Counted from the stretch's first letter, positions 1-9,654 are shown. The stretch: 64,000 nucleotides of DNA from Bin87 sp965261925 (GCA_965261925.1 OZ253486.1:1612001-1676000); one strand, 5' to 3'. Translations and numbers: made by a program. Notes: generated from the letters alone by a model not told the origin.

Positions 1-720
1 AACGACGTGCGCAACAAGTTGCAGCCGCCGTTCGCCAGCGCCGAGCACGTCCTGGGCACCGACCGGTTGGGCAAGGACATGCTCAGCCGCCTGATCTTTG
101 GCGCCCGCACCATGCTGCAGGTGTCGGCTCCCTCCATAATCGTCGCCATCCTGGCCGGCACCATAGTCGGACTGGTCTCCGGTTACTCGGGCCGCTGGGC
201 CGACTCGGTCCTGATGCGTATCACCGACGCGGTCCTGGGGTTCCCGTCGATCCTGGTGGCGTTGTTAATCGTGACCTATCTGGGCACCGGGGTGTGGAAC
301 GTGATGATCGCCATCGCCGCCACGCAATGGGCTCGCTTTGCCCGCATGATCCGGGGCGAAGTCCTCGCCATCCGCGACCGCGATTTCGTGGTCTTGGCGC
401 AGATCTACGGCGTCTCCCCCGGCATGATCGTCTGGCGCCACCTGTTCCCCAACGTGATCAACACCCTCATGGTGCTGACGAGCGTCAGCATCGGCCAGGT
501 GATCCTGCTGGAAGCCTCCCTGAGCTTCCTGGGCTTGGGTCTCGCTCCTGGCGACCCGGCGTGGGGTATCCTCGTCGCCGAGGGACGCGAATTCCTGACC
601 CAGGCGTGGTGGATCGCGTTGTTCCCCGGCTTGGTGATTACCGTCGTCGTGATGGCGTTCAACTTCTTCGGCGACTGGCTCCGGGACTATCTCGACCCCA
701 GGCTGCGTCGGGCCGGCTGA
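1..720 (+). CDS. ABC transporter permease, DppC/OppC type (5' partial)
   Basis: Inner-membrane permease subunit of a peptide/nickel-type ABC importer. The frame is open from base 1 and the first codons already belong to the conserved cytoplasmic stretch (LGTDRLGKDMLSRLIFGAR), so the true start lies upstream of the window; 239 residues are visible. Several hydrophobic helices follow. The EAA-type loop that contacts the ATPase is readable as QIYGVSPGMIVWRHLFPN, ahead of the typical SFLGLG and PAWGILVAEGR motifs. The gene ends with TGA, showing that TGA is a normal stop here. Partner permease, ATPase and binding-protein genes would lie upstream and are not visible. The family call is firm; the substrate is unknown. 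Confidence 0.9.
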   Translation, partial: NDVRNKLQPPFASAEHVLGTDRLGKDMLSRLIFGARTMLQVSAPSIIVAILAGTIVGLVSGYSGRWADSVLMRITDAVLGFPSILVALLIVTYLGTGVWNVMIAIAATQWARFARMIRGEVLAIRDRDFVVLAQIYGVSPGMIVWRHLFPNVINTLMVLTSVSIGQVILLEASLSFLGLGLAPGDPAWGILVAEGREFLTQAWWIALFPGLVITVVVMAFNFFGDWLRDYLDPRLRRAG

Positions 721-1015
721 TCGAGCTACAATTAACGGGCAACGCAATCGGCTCTGCCCGTCCGCTGTTTTGGCGTGCCGAGCGGTCCTCGAACCGGGTT
801 CGCCCGAAGCTCTCCGATACCGCCTTTTGGTGCGAGCGACCAATGTCCGGCCGAAACTCGGCCCGATTTACCACGTACCGAACCGGCAAATCGCGGTTTC
901 ATGTGGACAATCGCGATTGGCCGGTGCTACCATTTTTCAAAACAACGCCAACAGCCGACGTGTCGCCGGATGAGGTCAGGCAAGCGACCCCACCGGCGCT
1001 GATCCTTGGGACGGT

Positions 1016-3739
1016 ATGATGACTGCCTCTGCTTCCGCTTCCGCCATGCCCCGCGCCTATGACGCCGCCGCTGTCGAACAGCGCATTTATCAGACCTGGT
1101 GGGACGGCGGATATTTCGTACCGCGCATTGATCCAGACCGCGAGCCGTTTTGCGTGGTGATGCCTCCTCCTAACGTCACCGGAGAATTGCATCTGGGCCA
1201 CGCCCTTACCGCCAGTCTTCAGGACGCTCTGGCTCGTTGGCATCGCATGTGCGGTGATCCTACCTTGTGGTTGCCCGGGAAGGACCATGCCGGGATCGCG
1301 ACACAATGGGTGGTCGAACGCGCCCTTGCCGCAGAAGGCGCCAGCCGGCATGATCTGGGCCGCGAGAAGTTTGAGGAACGCGTCTGGGAATGGGTGCGCC
1401 TCTACGGGAATACTATCGACGAGCAGCATCGTCGCCTCGGCGCCTCCTGCGACTGGTCGCGCCTCCGTTTCACGCTGGACACGGGCCCGGTTCACGCCGT
1501 CCGCACCACCTTCGTAAACCTGTTCAACAAGGGTCTTATCTATCGCCACGAACGTATCATCAACTGGTGCCCTCGTTGCGCTACCGCCCTGTCCGATCTG
1601 GAAGTCAATTACGAGGAGCAGGACGGCAAGCTTTACCACATCCGGTACCCGTTGGCAGATAATCCCGCTGACGGTGTGACCGTGGCCACCACCCGTCCCG
1701 AGTCCATGCTCGGCGACACTGGCGTCGCCGTGCACCCGGACGATGAGCGTTACCGCGACAAAGTCGGCGGAATGGTCGTCCTGCCGATCGTGGGCCGCCA
1801 GATCCCGGTCGTCGGCGATACGGCTATCGAGATGGAGTTCGGTACCGGCGCGCTCAAGGTCACTCCAGGCCACGACATCGTGGACTTCGAGATCGGAGAA
1901 CGCCACAACTTGCCCATAATCAACGTCATCGGTTTTGACGGCTGCATGACCGACGACGCGGGTCCCAGGTACTCCGGCATGGAGCGCTTCGCCGCCCGCG
2001 CTGCAGTGGTCGCCGAACTCGAAACCATCGGCGCCCTGGAAGGTGTGGAGGACTACCACAACTCAGTTGGCCATTGTCAACGCTGCAATGAGGTGGTCGA
2101 ACCCCTCATCAGCCTCCAGTGGTTCCTCAATGTTGGAAAGCACGATGAACCCGGAACCATCGCCGGCAACGCGTACGCTGCTGTGGTCAATCGCGACATT
2201 GAAATCGTGCCGGATCGGTTCTCGCGGGTTTATCTCAACTGGCTGGAAAACATCCGGGACTGGTGCATCAGCCGACAGCTCTGGTGGGGCCACCGCATCC
2301 CGGTCTGGTACTGCGCTGCCTGTGGCCATCACTCCGCCCATGTCGATGATCCTGTGGCGTGTTCGCAGTGCGGTGGCGAGATCGAACAGGATAGCGATGT
2401 TCTCGATACTTGGTTCAGCAGCGGTCTCTGGCCCCATTCAACCCTGGGCTGGCCCGACACGGAATCGGCGGATCTCGAGTACTTCTATCCCAACTCGGTT
2501 CTCGAAACGGGTTACGACATCCTTTTCTTCTGGGTAGCCCGCATGATTATGCTGGGCATCGAAAACACCGGCGACGTCCCGTTCCGTTCGGTGTACCTGC
2601 ACGGCATGGTACTTGATGCCCAGGGTCAGAAGATGAGCAAGACCCGTGGTAACACCCTGGACCCGTTGGACCTGCTGGATCAGTACGGCACCGATGCGTT
2701 GCGTTTTGCGCTGACCACCGGCACCGCTCCCGGAAACAACCTTCGCCTCAGCGACGAGAAGCTGGAATCGTCCCGCAACTTCGCCAACAAGATCTGGAAC
2801 GCCGCCCGGTACGTGATCAGCGTGGTCGAAGCGCGGACCGCTTCAGGCAACGGTGACCTGGGCAATTGGTACCATCTCCCCGATCTCTCGAATCGCGAGG
2901 ACCGTTGGATCGTCAGCCGCCTCGATGATCTCACCGTCAGCGTGAATCAGGCGCTGGCCGCCTTTGAGCTCGGCGAAGCGCAGCAGAAGATCTACGACTT
3001 CGCGTGGAACGATTTCTGCGACTGGTACATCGAGATGGCCAAGGTCCGACTCCGCGCCGCCGATTCCATCGACGCCACCGCGGCCGCGACAACCCTCGTG
3101 CACGTACTGGAGCGTGCGCTTCGCCTCCTGCACCCGTTCATGCCCTTTGTCACCGAGGAAATCTGGCAAAACCTCACCGCTCGGATCCCCACCCCCGAGG
3201 AAGGACTCTCGGCGTCCATCATGGTGTCCCCGTATCCGCAGGTGGACACTCCGCGCTCCGCTCCGGATGCCGAGGCCGATGTGGAGATCGTGATGCAGAC
3301 CGTGCGCGCGGTGCGCAATATGCGCGCCCAACTGCGTATCCCTGCCGCCCAGAAACTGGAAGCCGCGATTGAAACCAACGGGATGCGGGCTGTCGTAGAG
3401 GAGGAGAAGGAGGTTATCAGCGCCTTGGCCCGTGTGGATCCTCTGCGGGTGTTGGGCGCAGGAGACTCGAGCCCGACGTCCGGTGTTAGCCTGGTGGTCA
3501 ATCCATTGGTGGTGCGTCTACCCCTCGAGGGAGTGGACCTGCAGGCGGAGTCCGATCGCTTGCATCGCGAGTTGGAGTCCAGGAGTCAGGACGAAACGCG
3601 CAAGGAGCAACTCCTGGCCAACCCGAACTTCGTTTCCAAAGCGCGCCCCGAGGTTGTGGAAAATGAACGCCAGCGCCTGCGCTCGCTCACCGAGGAGCGC
3701 CAGCGTATTGAGGAAATCATTGCTCAGCTAGGCGTGTAG
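1016..3739 (+). CDS. valS: valyl-tRNA synthetase
   Basis: Charges tRNA-Val in the cytoplasm. The 907-residue length is normal for the family. The class I HIGH motif reads HLGH at about residues 59-62 after PPNVTGE, and the second motif reads KMSKT at about 539-543. WWGHRIPVWYC and a four-cysteine zinc ribbon (CAACGHH...CSQCG) follow the editing domain, and the C-terminus is the coiled-coil arm typical of ValRS rather than IleRS. Two ATGs are adjacent at the start; the first is used here. The next gene is a lipoprotein about 100 bp downstream. No T-box motif was found in the 295-bp upstream gap. Confidence 0.97.
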   Translation: MMTASASASAMPRAYDAAAVEQRIYQTWWDGGYFVPRIDPDREPFCVVMPPPNVTGELHLGHALTASLQDALARWHRMCGDPTLWLPGKDHAGIATQWVVERALAAEGASRHDLGREKFEERVWEWVRLYGNTIDEQHRRLGASCDWSRLRFTLDTGPVHAVRTTFVNLFNKGLIYRHERIINWCPRCATALSDLEVNYEEQDGKLYHIRYPLADNPADGVTVATTRPESMLGDTGVAVHPDDERYRDKVGGMVVLPIVGRQIPVVGDTAIEMEFGTGALKVTPGHDIVDFEIGERHNLPIINVIGFDGCMTDDAGPRYSGMERFAARAAVVAELETIGALEGVEDYHNSVGHCQRCNEVVEPLISLQWFLNVGKHDEPGTIAGNAYAAVVNRDIEIVPDRFSRVYLNWLENIRDWCISRQLWWGHRIPVWYCAACGHHSAHVDDPVACSQCGGEIEQDSDVLDTWFSSGLWPHSTLGWPDTESADLEYFYPNSVLETGYDILFFWVARMIMLGIENTGDVPFRSVYLHGMVLDAQGQKMSKTRGNTLDPLDLLDQYGTDALRFALTTGTAPGNNLRLSDEKLESSRNFANKIWNAARYVISVVEARTASGNGDLGNWYHLPDLSNREDRWIVSRLDDLTVSVNQALAAFELGEAQQKIYDFAWNDFCDWYIEMAKVRLRAADSIDATAAATTLVHVLERALRLLHPFMPFVTEEIWQNLTARIPTPEEGLSASIMVSPYPQVDTPRSAPDAEADVEIVMQTVRAVRNMRAQLRIPAAQKLEAAIETNGMRAVVEEEKEVISALARVDPLRVLGAGDSSPTSGVSLVVNPLVVRLPLEGVDLQAESDRLHRELESRSQDETRKEQLLANPNFVSKARPEVVENERQRLRSLTEERQRIEEIIAQLGV

Positions 3740-3842
3740 CCCAAGATTGCCATAATCTGCACGCCGCGTTTGCAGCATCCCCAGCCTCAAAATGTCAGAA
3801 TATTGCCCGTTGATCTTATCGCCGCTGAGCAGGAGTCCCTAG

Positions 3843-4490
3843 ATGTCGCGCAACATCGCCCGTTTTACGATTTTAGGCGTAATCGCCGTACTTGTCCTCG
3901 CTGCCACCACCGGCTGCCTCTTCGGAGGCGGGGAAGAACCCGAACCCACGGCTACTCCCGACCTCGCGGCCACCATCGCCGCCGCCGTTGCGGCCGCGGT
4001 TCCCACCGCAACCCCCATACCTCCCACTGATACCCCGGAGCCTCCTACTCCCGAACCCACACCCGATCTGCAGGCGACTGTGATGGCTATGATCGCGACG
4101 GCGGAAGCCGCACGTCCCATGGCCACTCCTGTACCCGCGCCAACCCCCGTACCCACCAACCCTCCGGAGCCCACCAGTACGCCGGCGCCTACCGCTGTTC
4201 CCGCGGCCACTCCTGTCAACAACCCGGCCAGTCAAATACCGTGCATCATCGTTGGCGTCGTCACCGACGGTGGGCAACCGGTCAATAATGCCCCGGTTCT
4301 GGCCATTAGCAAAGATGGTAACAACCGGATCGTCGCGGATGACAGGTCCGACCGGGACGGCAGGTACCAGCTTTCAATCACCGAGTACGATCAGATTTTC
4401 GACATCTTTATCGGCGGCGACGACACCGGAGTTGACACCCCGAGTACCTATACCGGTTGCCGCGAAATCCGTGCCCTTAGAGTGAATTAA
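3843..4490 (+). CDS. secreted lipoprotein with Thr/Pro-rich linker and regulatory-like beta domain
   Basis: Function unknown. The N-terminus is a lipoprotein signal: basic start, hydrophobic core, then LAATTGC with the lipidated cysteine at residue 25. A long linker rich in Pro, Thr and Glu holds two related segments, PDLAATIAAAV and PDLQATVMAMI. The last 80 residues (GVVTDGGQPVNNAPVLAIS, then DRDGRYQLSI) resemble carboxypeptidase-regulatory-like or Cna-B beta-sandwich domains. A related CxFG lipobox followed by a DLQATI segment occurs in the large lipoprotein at 34543-36402. It probably sits on the outer face of the membrane as a tethered domain. A strong terminator follows. Confidence 0.75.
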   Translation: MSRNIARFTILGVIAVLVLAATTGCLFGGGEEPEPTATPDLAATIAAAVAAAVPTATPIPPTDTPEPPTPEPTPDLQATVMAMIATAEAARPMATPVPAPTPVPTNPPEPTSTPAPTAVPAATPVNNPASQIPCIIVGVVTDGGQPVNNAPVLAISKDGNNRIVADDRSDRDGRYQLSITEYDQIFDIFIGGDDTGVDTPSTYTGCREIRALRVN

Positions 4491-4510
4491 GGACATCGGG
4501 TGTTGGAGTT

Positions 4511-4546
4511 AGCCCCGGAGGTACCGAACCTTCGGGGCTTTCTTCT
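4511..4546 (+). terminator. rho-independent terminator after the lipoprotein gene
   Basis: A 12-bp stem (AGCCCCGGAGGT paired with ACCTTCGGGGCT, one G-T wobble) closes a 5-base loop and is followed by TTCTTCT. It separates valS-lipoprotein transcription from aroE. Confidence 0.8.
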
Positions 4547-4605
4547 GTCTGTTAGAATGTCGCGCACCTGCGCCCATTTGCGCCATTCCCCTCCCATTGC
4601 CTGGC

Positions 4606-5478
4606 ATGATGATTAACTCGGCTCTCGGCATCATCGGCTATCCCATCGGCCACTCCATATCGCCTCGGTTCCAGCAGGCTGGGCTGAATTACCTCTCGGT
4701 GGATCACCGTTATCTGCCCCACGAGGTGCATCCCGACCAGGTCGCGGATTTCGTCGCATCCCTGCGTGCCGACGCCGTGCGGGGCATCAACGTCACCGTG
4801 CCGCACAAAGAGACGGTCATGCCCTTCCTGGACGAGATCGACGAATGGGCGGCTGAGGCGGGAGCCGTAAACACCATCGTCAACCGCGGCGGCCGTCTCG
4901 TCGGCTACAACACCGACGGCTACGGTTTCCTCCGAGCCCTCCGTGAGTCTGCCGGGCTTGATCCCGCTGGCAAACGCGCTTTGATCCTGGGCGCGGGTGG
5001 GTCCGCGCGCGGTGTGGTGCAGGCCCTTCTCCGGGCCGATGTCGCCGAGTTGGTGATCGCCAACCGGACCCTGGAGCGGGCCGAAGCGTTGGCCGGCCTT
5101 TCCACCAACCGCGGCGTACCCGCTCGGGCGGTTGGTTTGGACTCATTGCAGTCGACCGACACCGCGGTTCAATTTGACCTTATCGTCAACTGCACCTCGC
5201 TGGGTATGCACCACGGCCCTGACGATGCCGCGTCACCACTGCCGGCGTCACGGATACCCCCGTCCGCCTTGGTATACGACCTCGTGTATAATCCCATGCT
5301 AACTCCGCTGCTCAGGGAGGCGCATTCCGCGGGAGCCTCAACCTTGGGCGGCATCTCCATGCTGGTGTACCAGGGCGCCGCGTCTTTCGAGTTGTGGCTG
5401 GAAAGGCCCGCGCCTGTCTCCGTTATGATGGACGCTGCCATGTCCGCAATGCGTGAGCGCGAAGCCCTGGCACAATGA
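4606..5478 (+). CDS. aroE: shikimate dehydrogenase (NADP+)
   Basis: Reduces 3-dehydroshikimate to shikimate in the chorismate pathway. Family hallmarks are the N-terminal GYPIGHSISP motif, the catalytic lysine in NVTVPHKE, the aspartate in NTDGYGF, the dinucleotide-binding loop GAGGSARG, NRTLERA, and NCTSLGMH. A TTG codon lies three codons upstream in frame, but ATG at 4606 is the more natural start; ATG at 4609 is an alternative. A possible -10 box TAGAAT lies at 4553-4558, just after the preceding terminator. It ends 25 bp before aroC, so the two are probably co-transcribed. Confidence 0.95.
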   Translation: MMINSALGIIGYPIGHSISPRFQQAGLNYLSVDHRYLPHEVHPDQVADFVASLRADAVRGINVTVPHKETVMPFLDEIDEWAAEAGAVNTIVNRGGRLVGYNTDGYGFLRALRESAGLDPAGKRALILGAGGSARGVVQALLRADVAELVIANRTLERAEALAGLSTNRGVPARAVGLDSLQSTDTAVQFDLIVNCTSLGMHHGPDDAASPLPASRIPPSALVYDLVYNPMLTPLLREAHSAGASTLGGISMLVYQGAASFELWLERPAPVSVMMDAAMSAMREREALAQ

Positions 5479-5503
5479 CCCCGATTCGGGAGGTCGAAAC
5501 TCG

Positions 5504-6691
5504 ATGATACGATGGTTTACGGCGGGGGAGTCCCACGGTCAGGGGCTCATGATTATCGTCGAAGGCGTACCTGCTTACCTGCCCCTCGATGAGGCATACA
5601 TCGCACACCATCTGGCCCGACGCCAGCGCGGCTACGGCCGTGGCGGACGTCAGCAGATTGAGCGCGACCATGCCCATATCCAGACCGGCGTTCGCCACGG
5701 ATACACCCTGGGCAGCCCCATCGGCATGCTGCTGGAGAACCGGGACTGGGTCAACTGGCAGGAGGCCATGGCCGTCGAGTACGTGGAAAACCCCTCCCAG
5801 GAAGGCCGCAACCAGCGCGTCACTCGTATCCGCCCCGGTCACGCCGACCTTCCTGGCGCTATGAAATATGGATTCCACGACGTCCGTAACTCGTTGGAGC
5901 GCGCCTCCGCCCGCGAGACCGCCGGCCGCGTGGCCGCCGGCGCCGTCGCCATGCGCCTGCTTGAGGAGTTCGGCGTCAGGCTGCACAGCCACGTGGTCTC
6001 CATTGGCCGCATCCACGCCGATCCTCCCCAAAATGACGCCATCGATTGGGACGCCGTGGAAGAATCCCCCGTTCACTGCGCCGACAACGCTGCCGCGGAG
6101 AAGATGATGGCCGAGGTGGACGCTGCCCGCGAAGCCGGCGACACCGTCGGCGGCACCGTGGAAGTGATCGCTGAAAATGTGCCGATCGGCCTCGGCTCCC
6201 ACGTCCACTGGGACCGCAAGATCGACGCGAAAGTCGCCCAGGCATTGATGAGCATCAACGCGGTCAAGGCCGTCAGCATTGGCCCCGGCTGGGAACTGAT
6301 GGACGCCTGGGGCTCCGAGTTCCAGGACGTAATCGAGCCTGTCACCGACCCTGACAACCCCTGGCAGCGAAGGACCAATCGCGCCGGCGGAACCGAAGGC
6401 GGCATGACCAGTGGCCCGCCCCTGGTGGCCCGTTTCGTCATCAAGCCCATCGCCACCCTCCACAACCCGCTGCCGTCCGTGGACTTGGACACCGGCGAAC
6501 CGGTCCAGGCTCATTTCGAGCGCAGCGATGTCTGCCAGGCCCCTCCCGCAGGTGTCATCGGCGAAGCCATGGTTGCCTTGGTCCTGGCCGACGCCTTCAT
6601 GGAAAAATTCGGTGGGGACAGTGTCTCTGAGACCCGCCGTAACTTCGAGGGTTACCAGGCTACCGTCGGCCCGCGCCTCCGCTATAGCTGA
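5504..6691 (+). CDS. aroC: chorismate synthase
   Basis: Catalyses the last step of the shikimate pathway, EPSP to chorismate, using reduced FMN. The protein begins MIRWFTAGESHG, carrying the canonical N-terminal signature. Later family blocks include the RRQRGYGRGGRQQIE region, SLERASARETAGRVAAGA, and the C-terminal segment running from AGGTEGGMTSG. A longer in-frame ORF begins at 5453 inside aroE, but ATG 5504 is preceded by a good ribosome site (GGAGGT) and matches the family start. Its 395 residues are typical. It forms a pair with aroE. Confidence 0.96.
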   Translation: MIRWFTAGESHGQGLMIIVEGVPAYLPLDEAYIAHHLARRQRGYGRGGRQQIERDHAHIQTGVRHGYTLGSPIGMLLENRDWVNWQEAMAVEYVENPSQEGRNQRVTRIRPGHADLPGAMKYGFHDVRNSLERASARETAGRVAAGAVAMRLLEEFGVRLHSHVVSIGRIHADPPQNDAIDWDAVEESPVHCADNAAAEKMMAEVDAAREAGDTVGGTVEVIAENVPIGLGSHVHWDRKIDAKVAQALMSINAVKAVSIGPGWELMDAWGSEFQDVIEPVTDPDNPWQRRTNRAGGTEGGMTSGPPLVARFVIKPIATLHNPLPSVDLDTGEPVQAHFERSDVCQAPPAGVIGEAMVALVLADAFMEKFGGDSVSETRRNFEGYQATVGPRLRYS

Positions 6692-7003
6692 CCACTATCG
6701 GCGGCGACGTGCACCGGACCAATTGGAAACTCGCCGATTTGTTCCGCCGTTCGGCTCGTTGCATGGGCGACACGCGGGGTGTAGACACGGATCATACCCG
6801 CTGCCAGCGAGAACTGGCACGCTCCCAGAATCAGGCCGGTCACAATTTGATCGTGCAGACGACCATTGACAGGCCCCGTACCCAAACGTGGTCGGGCGGT
6901 GGGTGAACACGACCCTCTTCTCTCTTCCTTCAGTTGAACTTCGCCTTCGCTACGCGTAGATCTACGAGCCCTCTGCCTCGGATTGCGGTGATCAAAACAC
7001 ACG
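6692..7003. other. 312-bp gap between aroC and a monooxygenase gene
   Basis: No convincing gene. A minus-strand frame is open through most of it, but it runs into the aroC 3' end, has no clear ribosome site and resembles no family I recognise. No clear terminator or promoter was found. It could hide a decayed gene. Confidence 0.4.
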
Positions 7004-8005
7004 ATGAAGTACGGTGTAACCCTCCTCCCCAGTTCCTTTGAATCCTTCCGTCGCCACGTTCGTCTTGCCGAGGCCGTCGGCTTCGACTATATCGGCGTCG
7101 CGGATTCCCAGTCCCTCTTTCGCGAACTCTTCGTATCGCTGGCCGTGGCGGCCACCGATACCTCCCGCGTCCATCTCGGCCCGTCGGTCACCAATCCGCT
7201 GACCCGCCATCCCGCGGTGACTGCCTCGGCCATTGCCTCGCTCCACGAGCTATCGGAAGGCCGGGCCTTCCTGGGCATCGGCACCGGTGACAGCGCGATC
7301 CTGAATCTCGGCCTGCGGCCAGCCCGCCTGCGCGCCCTCGGGGACTACGTCGCCGCCGTCCGCGCCTTCCTGGCCGGCGAACACGCTGAATATCTCGGGC
7401 GCGAAGCCCACGTCCGCTGGAGCAGCGAACCCGTGCCCATCATGATGTCCGCCGAGGGCCCGCGTACTCTGAAGATGGCCGGCGCAATCGCCGATCGCGT
7501 CATGATCCACACCGGACTCACGCCGGAAATACTGGCCGACACCGCATCGCGTATCCGCGAAGGCGAGACCGACGCCGGCAAGGCGGCCGGATCCACTGAA
7601 GTCTGGGCTTTCGCCAAGTGCAACATCGCCGACGATCATGCCGCAGCCATCAACGAAATCCGCATGGCCCTGGCCGCCAGCGCGCACCACGCGTTCCGTT
7701 TCACCCTCGAAGGCAAGCACGTCCCGCCTGAACTCCACGAGGCGATGCAGATCATTCAGGGAGAGTACGTCCCCGCCGAGCATGAGCAGGTCGGCCAAAC
7801 CCGCAATGCCGCGCTCTCCGATGAGCTCGGCGTTACCGACTACCTCGCCGACCGGTTCGCCGTCGTCGGCACCCCGGAAGAGTGTCGAGCCAAGGCCGCG
7901 CAGATCGCCGCATCCGGCGCTGACGTGTTGCAGATTACCGCCATCAGTCACGACCCGGCCGACATCATCCGTCGCTTCGGCGAGGAAGTCATCGCCAAAA
8001 GCTAA
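7004..8005 (+). CDS. LLM-class (luciferase-like) flavin-dependent oxidoreductase
   Basis: Member of the bacterial luciferase-like superfamily, which uses FMNH2 or F420 to oxidise organic substrates. It shows the family plan: a TIM-barrel start (MKYGVTLLPSS), the VRLAEAVGFDYIGVADSQ helix-strand, the core SVTNPLTRHPAVTASA and LSEGRAFLGIGTGDS, then PIMMSAEGPRTLKMAG and a C-terminal GTPEECRAKAAQIAASGAD block. The GIGTGDSA segment resembles the F420-dependent methylenetetrahydromethanopterin-reductase-like branch, so F420 is plausible but unproven. Substrate unknown. It faces the P450-ferredoxin block on the opposite strand, sharing a short terminator-like hairpin. One of four such paralogues in the window. 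Confidence 0.88.
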   Translation: MKYGVTLLPSSFESFRRHVRLAEAVGFDYIGVADSQSLFRELFVSLAVAATDTSRVHLGPSVTNPLTRHPAVTASAIASLHELSEGRAFLGIGTGDSAILNLGLRPARLRALGDYVAAVRAFLAGEHAEYLGREAHVRWSSEPVPIMMSAEGPRTLKMAGAIADRVMIHTGLTPEILADTASRIREGETDAGKAAGSTEVWAFAKCNIADDHAAAINEIRMALAASAHHAFRFTLEGKHVPPELHEAMQIIQGEYVPAEHEQVGQTRNAALSDELGVTDYLADRFAVVGTPEECRAKAAQIAASGADVLQITAISHDPADIIRRFGEEVIAKS

Positions 8006-8027
8006 GGGCGATCATTGCGATCGCCCT
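8005..8027. terminator. bidirectional hairpin between converging genes
   Basis: A perfect 9-bp stem (AGGGCGATC / GATCGCCCT) with a 5-base loop overlaps the stop of the monooxygenase. On the minus strand it is followed by TAGCTTTT, so it could end transcription of the ferredoxin gene; the plus side lacks a T run. Confidence 0.55.
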
Positions 8028-8054
8028 CACTGTGCTCCGGATTTTGGTCGGCCG

Positions 8055-8279
8055 CTATGGGAACAGTATCTCTCCCGTTTCAGCGTCTTCGACGGTAATC
8101 GCGGTTACCGGGCAGTTCTCCGCGGCCTCGATGACAGTGTCTTCGGGATCCCCTGCGGCGTCTTTGACATAGGACTGCCGGTCGTCATTCAAGCCGAACG
8201 TGTTTTCCGCAAAGGTTTCGCACATGGCGTTGCCCACGCACACGTTGTAGTCCACGGTGATTTTCAATTGTCGGGGCAT
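8055..8279 (-). CDS. ferredoxin of the P450-partner type, [3Fe-4S]-like
   Basis: A 74-residue electron carrier. Cysteines at 14, 20 and 56 form the CX5C...CP pattern (VCVGNAMC, ENCPVTAI) of short single-cluster ferredoxins that feed electrons to bacterial cytochrome P450s. The missing fourth cysteine suggests a [3Fe-4S] cluster. It lies 69 bp downstream of a P450 gene on the same strand and is probably co-transcribed with it. No ferredoxin reductase gene is in the window. The gene has a strong upstream GGAGG. It may serve all four neighbouring P450s. Confidence 0.9.
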   Translation of the reverse strand: MPRQLKITVDYNVCVGNAMCETFAENTFGLNDDRQSYVKDAAGDPEDTVIEAAENCPVTAITVEDAETGEILFP

Positions 8280-8347
8280 CGGGGTAACCTCCTCGTGATG
8301 GTCGGCTAAGCTAAAGTGTTAGCCAGATTGATAGCGGCGGCCGGTTG

Positions 8348-9577
8348 CTAGCGCGTGGCGACCGGCAGGTTCAGCAGAGTGCGTTGCCCCACGCTGGGCA
8401 GGTATTCCAACTCGTTCGGGTCAGTTTCCAGTTCAAACCCCTCGAACCGGCGGGCCAGTTCCGCAAACGCCTCCTGCCCCTCCAGCCGGGCCAGGGTCGC
8501 GCCCAGGCAGTGGTGCACCCCGCTTCCAAAGGACACGTGCGGGTTGGGGTTGCGCGTGATGTCCAGGCCGTTGGGGTCCTCGAAAACCTCTGGGTCGCGA
8601 TTGGCTGACGAAATCACCCAGCGCACGCGGTCATCCTTGCCGACGGTCTGCCCGTCGCCCATGTCCACGTCTTGGGTAGCAATTCTCTGGATCGATTTCA
8701 GCGGCGAGTCGTATCGCAGCACTTCTTCCACCGCGTTTACGATGTGAGCGTCGGGATCGGTTCGCAGCAGGTCAAATTGGTCGGAGTGTTGCGCAAACGC
8801 CAGCACCCCGTTGGAAATCAGGTCGTTGGTGGTTTCGTGGCCGGCCACCAGCAACAGCAGTGCGTTCGCCAACACCTCGTCCCGGGTGTAGGCGCCCATG
8901 ATCTCGCCTTTGCAGATCACCGACAGCAGGTCATCGCCCGGGTCGCGGACCCGTTCGGCAACAATCGGAGCCAGGTAGTCGGTCACCGCCTGCACCCCTT
9001 CGGCATACATCCTGATCCGGTCCGGCTGGTTGCCATCGAGCCCGCACATCTGACCGCACAGTTCTTTGACGAAAGCGCGGTCACTGGGCGGTATGTCCAT
9101 TAGCCCGGCGATGATGGTGTACGTGAGCGGCGTGGCGAAGTCGTGCATCACGTCCATTCTGCCCGCGCCCTGCAAATCGTCCAACAGGTCGTTCACCGTT
9201 TGCCGGACCAGCGGACGCCAGGTCTCCATGGCCTTGGGCGTGAAGTACCCGTGCACGACCTTGCGCTTCTCCTTGTGCTTCGCGCCGTCGTTTTGGGTGA
9301 AGCGGGCCGCCGCCCAATTGCGCACGGCTCCGAAGAGCTCCATGTCTTCTTCGGGAATCGTGGGCGACGGCGGCTTGTTGTCTCGCAGCGCCACCTCTGA
9401 GGAGAAATACTCCGGATGCCGGGCCGTCCACACCAACCGTTCGTAGCTGGTCACGACCCACATCTGGTACTGCTCGTTCCAGTGGACCGGCGCCTCCGAC
9501 CGCAACGCCCCGAAGTAGCCGTATGGATCACGAATCGCCTCGGCGGCGAACAGGTCGTCGTGGAAGTTGGCGGGCAT
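8348..9577 (-). CDS. cytochrome P450 (array member 1)
   Basis: Soluble class I bacterial P450 monooxygenase of 409 residues. The oxygen-activating I-helix reads LVAGHETTND, the ExxR motif EEVLRYDSP, and the heme-thiolate loop FGSGVHHCLGATLARLE with the axial cysteine. It is the P450 nearest the ferredoxin gene and the most divergent of the four: it lacks the DHVDMRRVMHGYF wording of members 2 and 3 and has KHKEKRKVVHGYF instead. Transcription probably begins about 40 bp upstream (GATAAT on the minus strand near 9616-9621). Substrate not predictable. Confidence 0.95.
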   Translation of the reverse strand: MPANFHDDLFAAEAIRDPYGYFGALRSEAPVHWNEQYQMWVVTSYERLVWTARHPEYFSSEVALRDNKPPSPTIPEEDMELFGAVRNWAAARFTQNDGAKHKEKRKVVHGYFTPKAMETWRPLVRQTVNDLLDDLQGAGRMDVMHDFATPLTYTIIAGLMDIPPSDRAFVKELCGQMCGLDGNQPDRIRMYAEGVQAVTDYLAPIVAERVRDPGDDLLSVICKGEIMGAYTRDEVLANALLLLVAGHETTNDLISNGVLAFAQHSDQFDLLRTDPDAHIVNAVEEVLRYDSPLKSIQRIATQDVDMGDGQTVGKDDRVRWVISSANRDPEVFEDPNGLDITRNPNPHVSFGSGVHHCLGATLARLEGQEAFAELARRFEGFELETDPNELEYLPSVGQRTLLNLPVATR

Positions 9578-9654
9578 GGTGAACCCCTCGCTCGGCGGGC
9601 CTGGTTGGCGTCAAAATTATCACAAGCGGTTCGACAATTCAAACGGTGCCGGTA

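Noticed and set aside
721..1015. T-box or other riboswitch upstream of valS
   Set aside because: I found no conserved T-box core and no antiterminator; only a plain 295-bp gap is seen.
899..2059. Long minus-strand frame inside valS
   Set aside because: Antisense shadow of a highly conserved gene; no family resemblance or start signals.
5423..6514. Long minus-strand frame inside aroC
   Set aside because: Shadow of aroC; low-complexity and without start signals.
6682..7002. 106-codon minus-strand frame between aroC and the LLM gene
   Set aside because: Runs into the aroC 3' end, lacks a ribosome site and matches no family I recognise; mentioned only as gap content.
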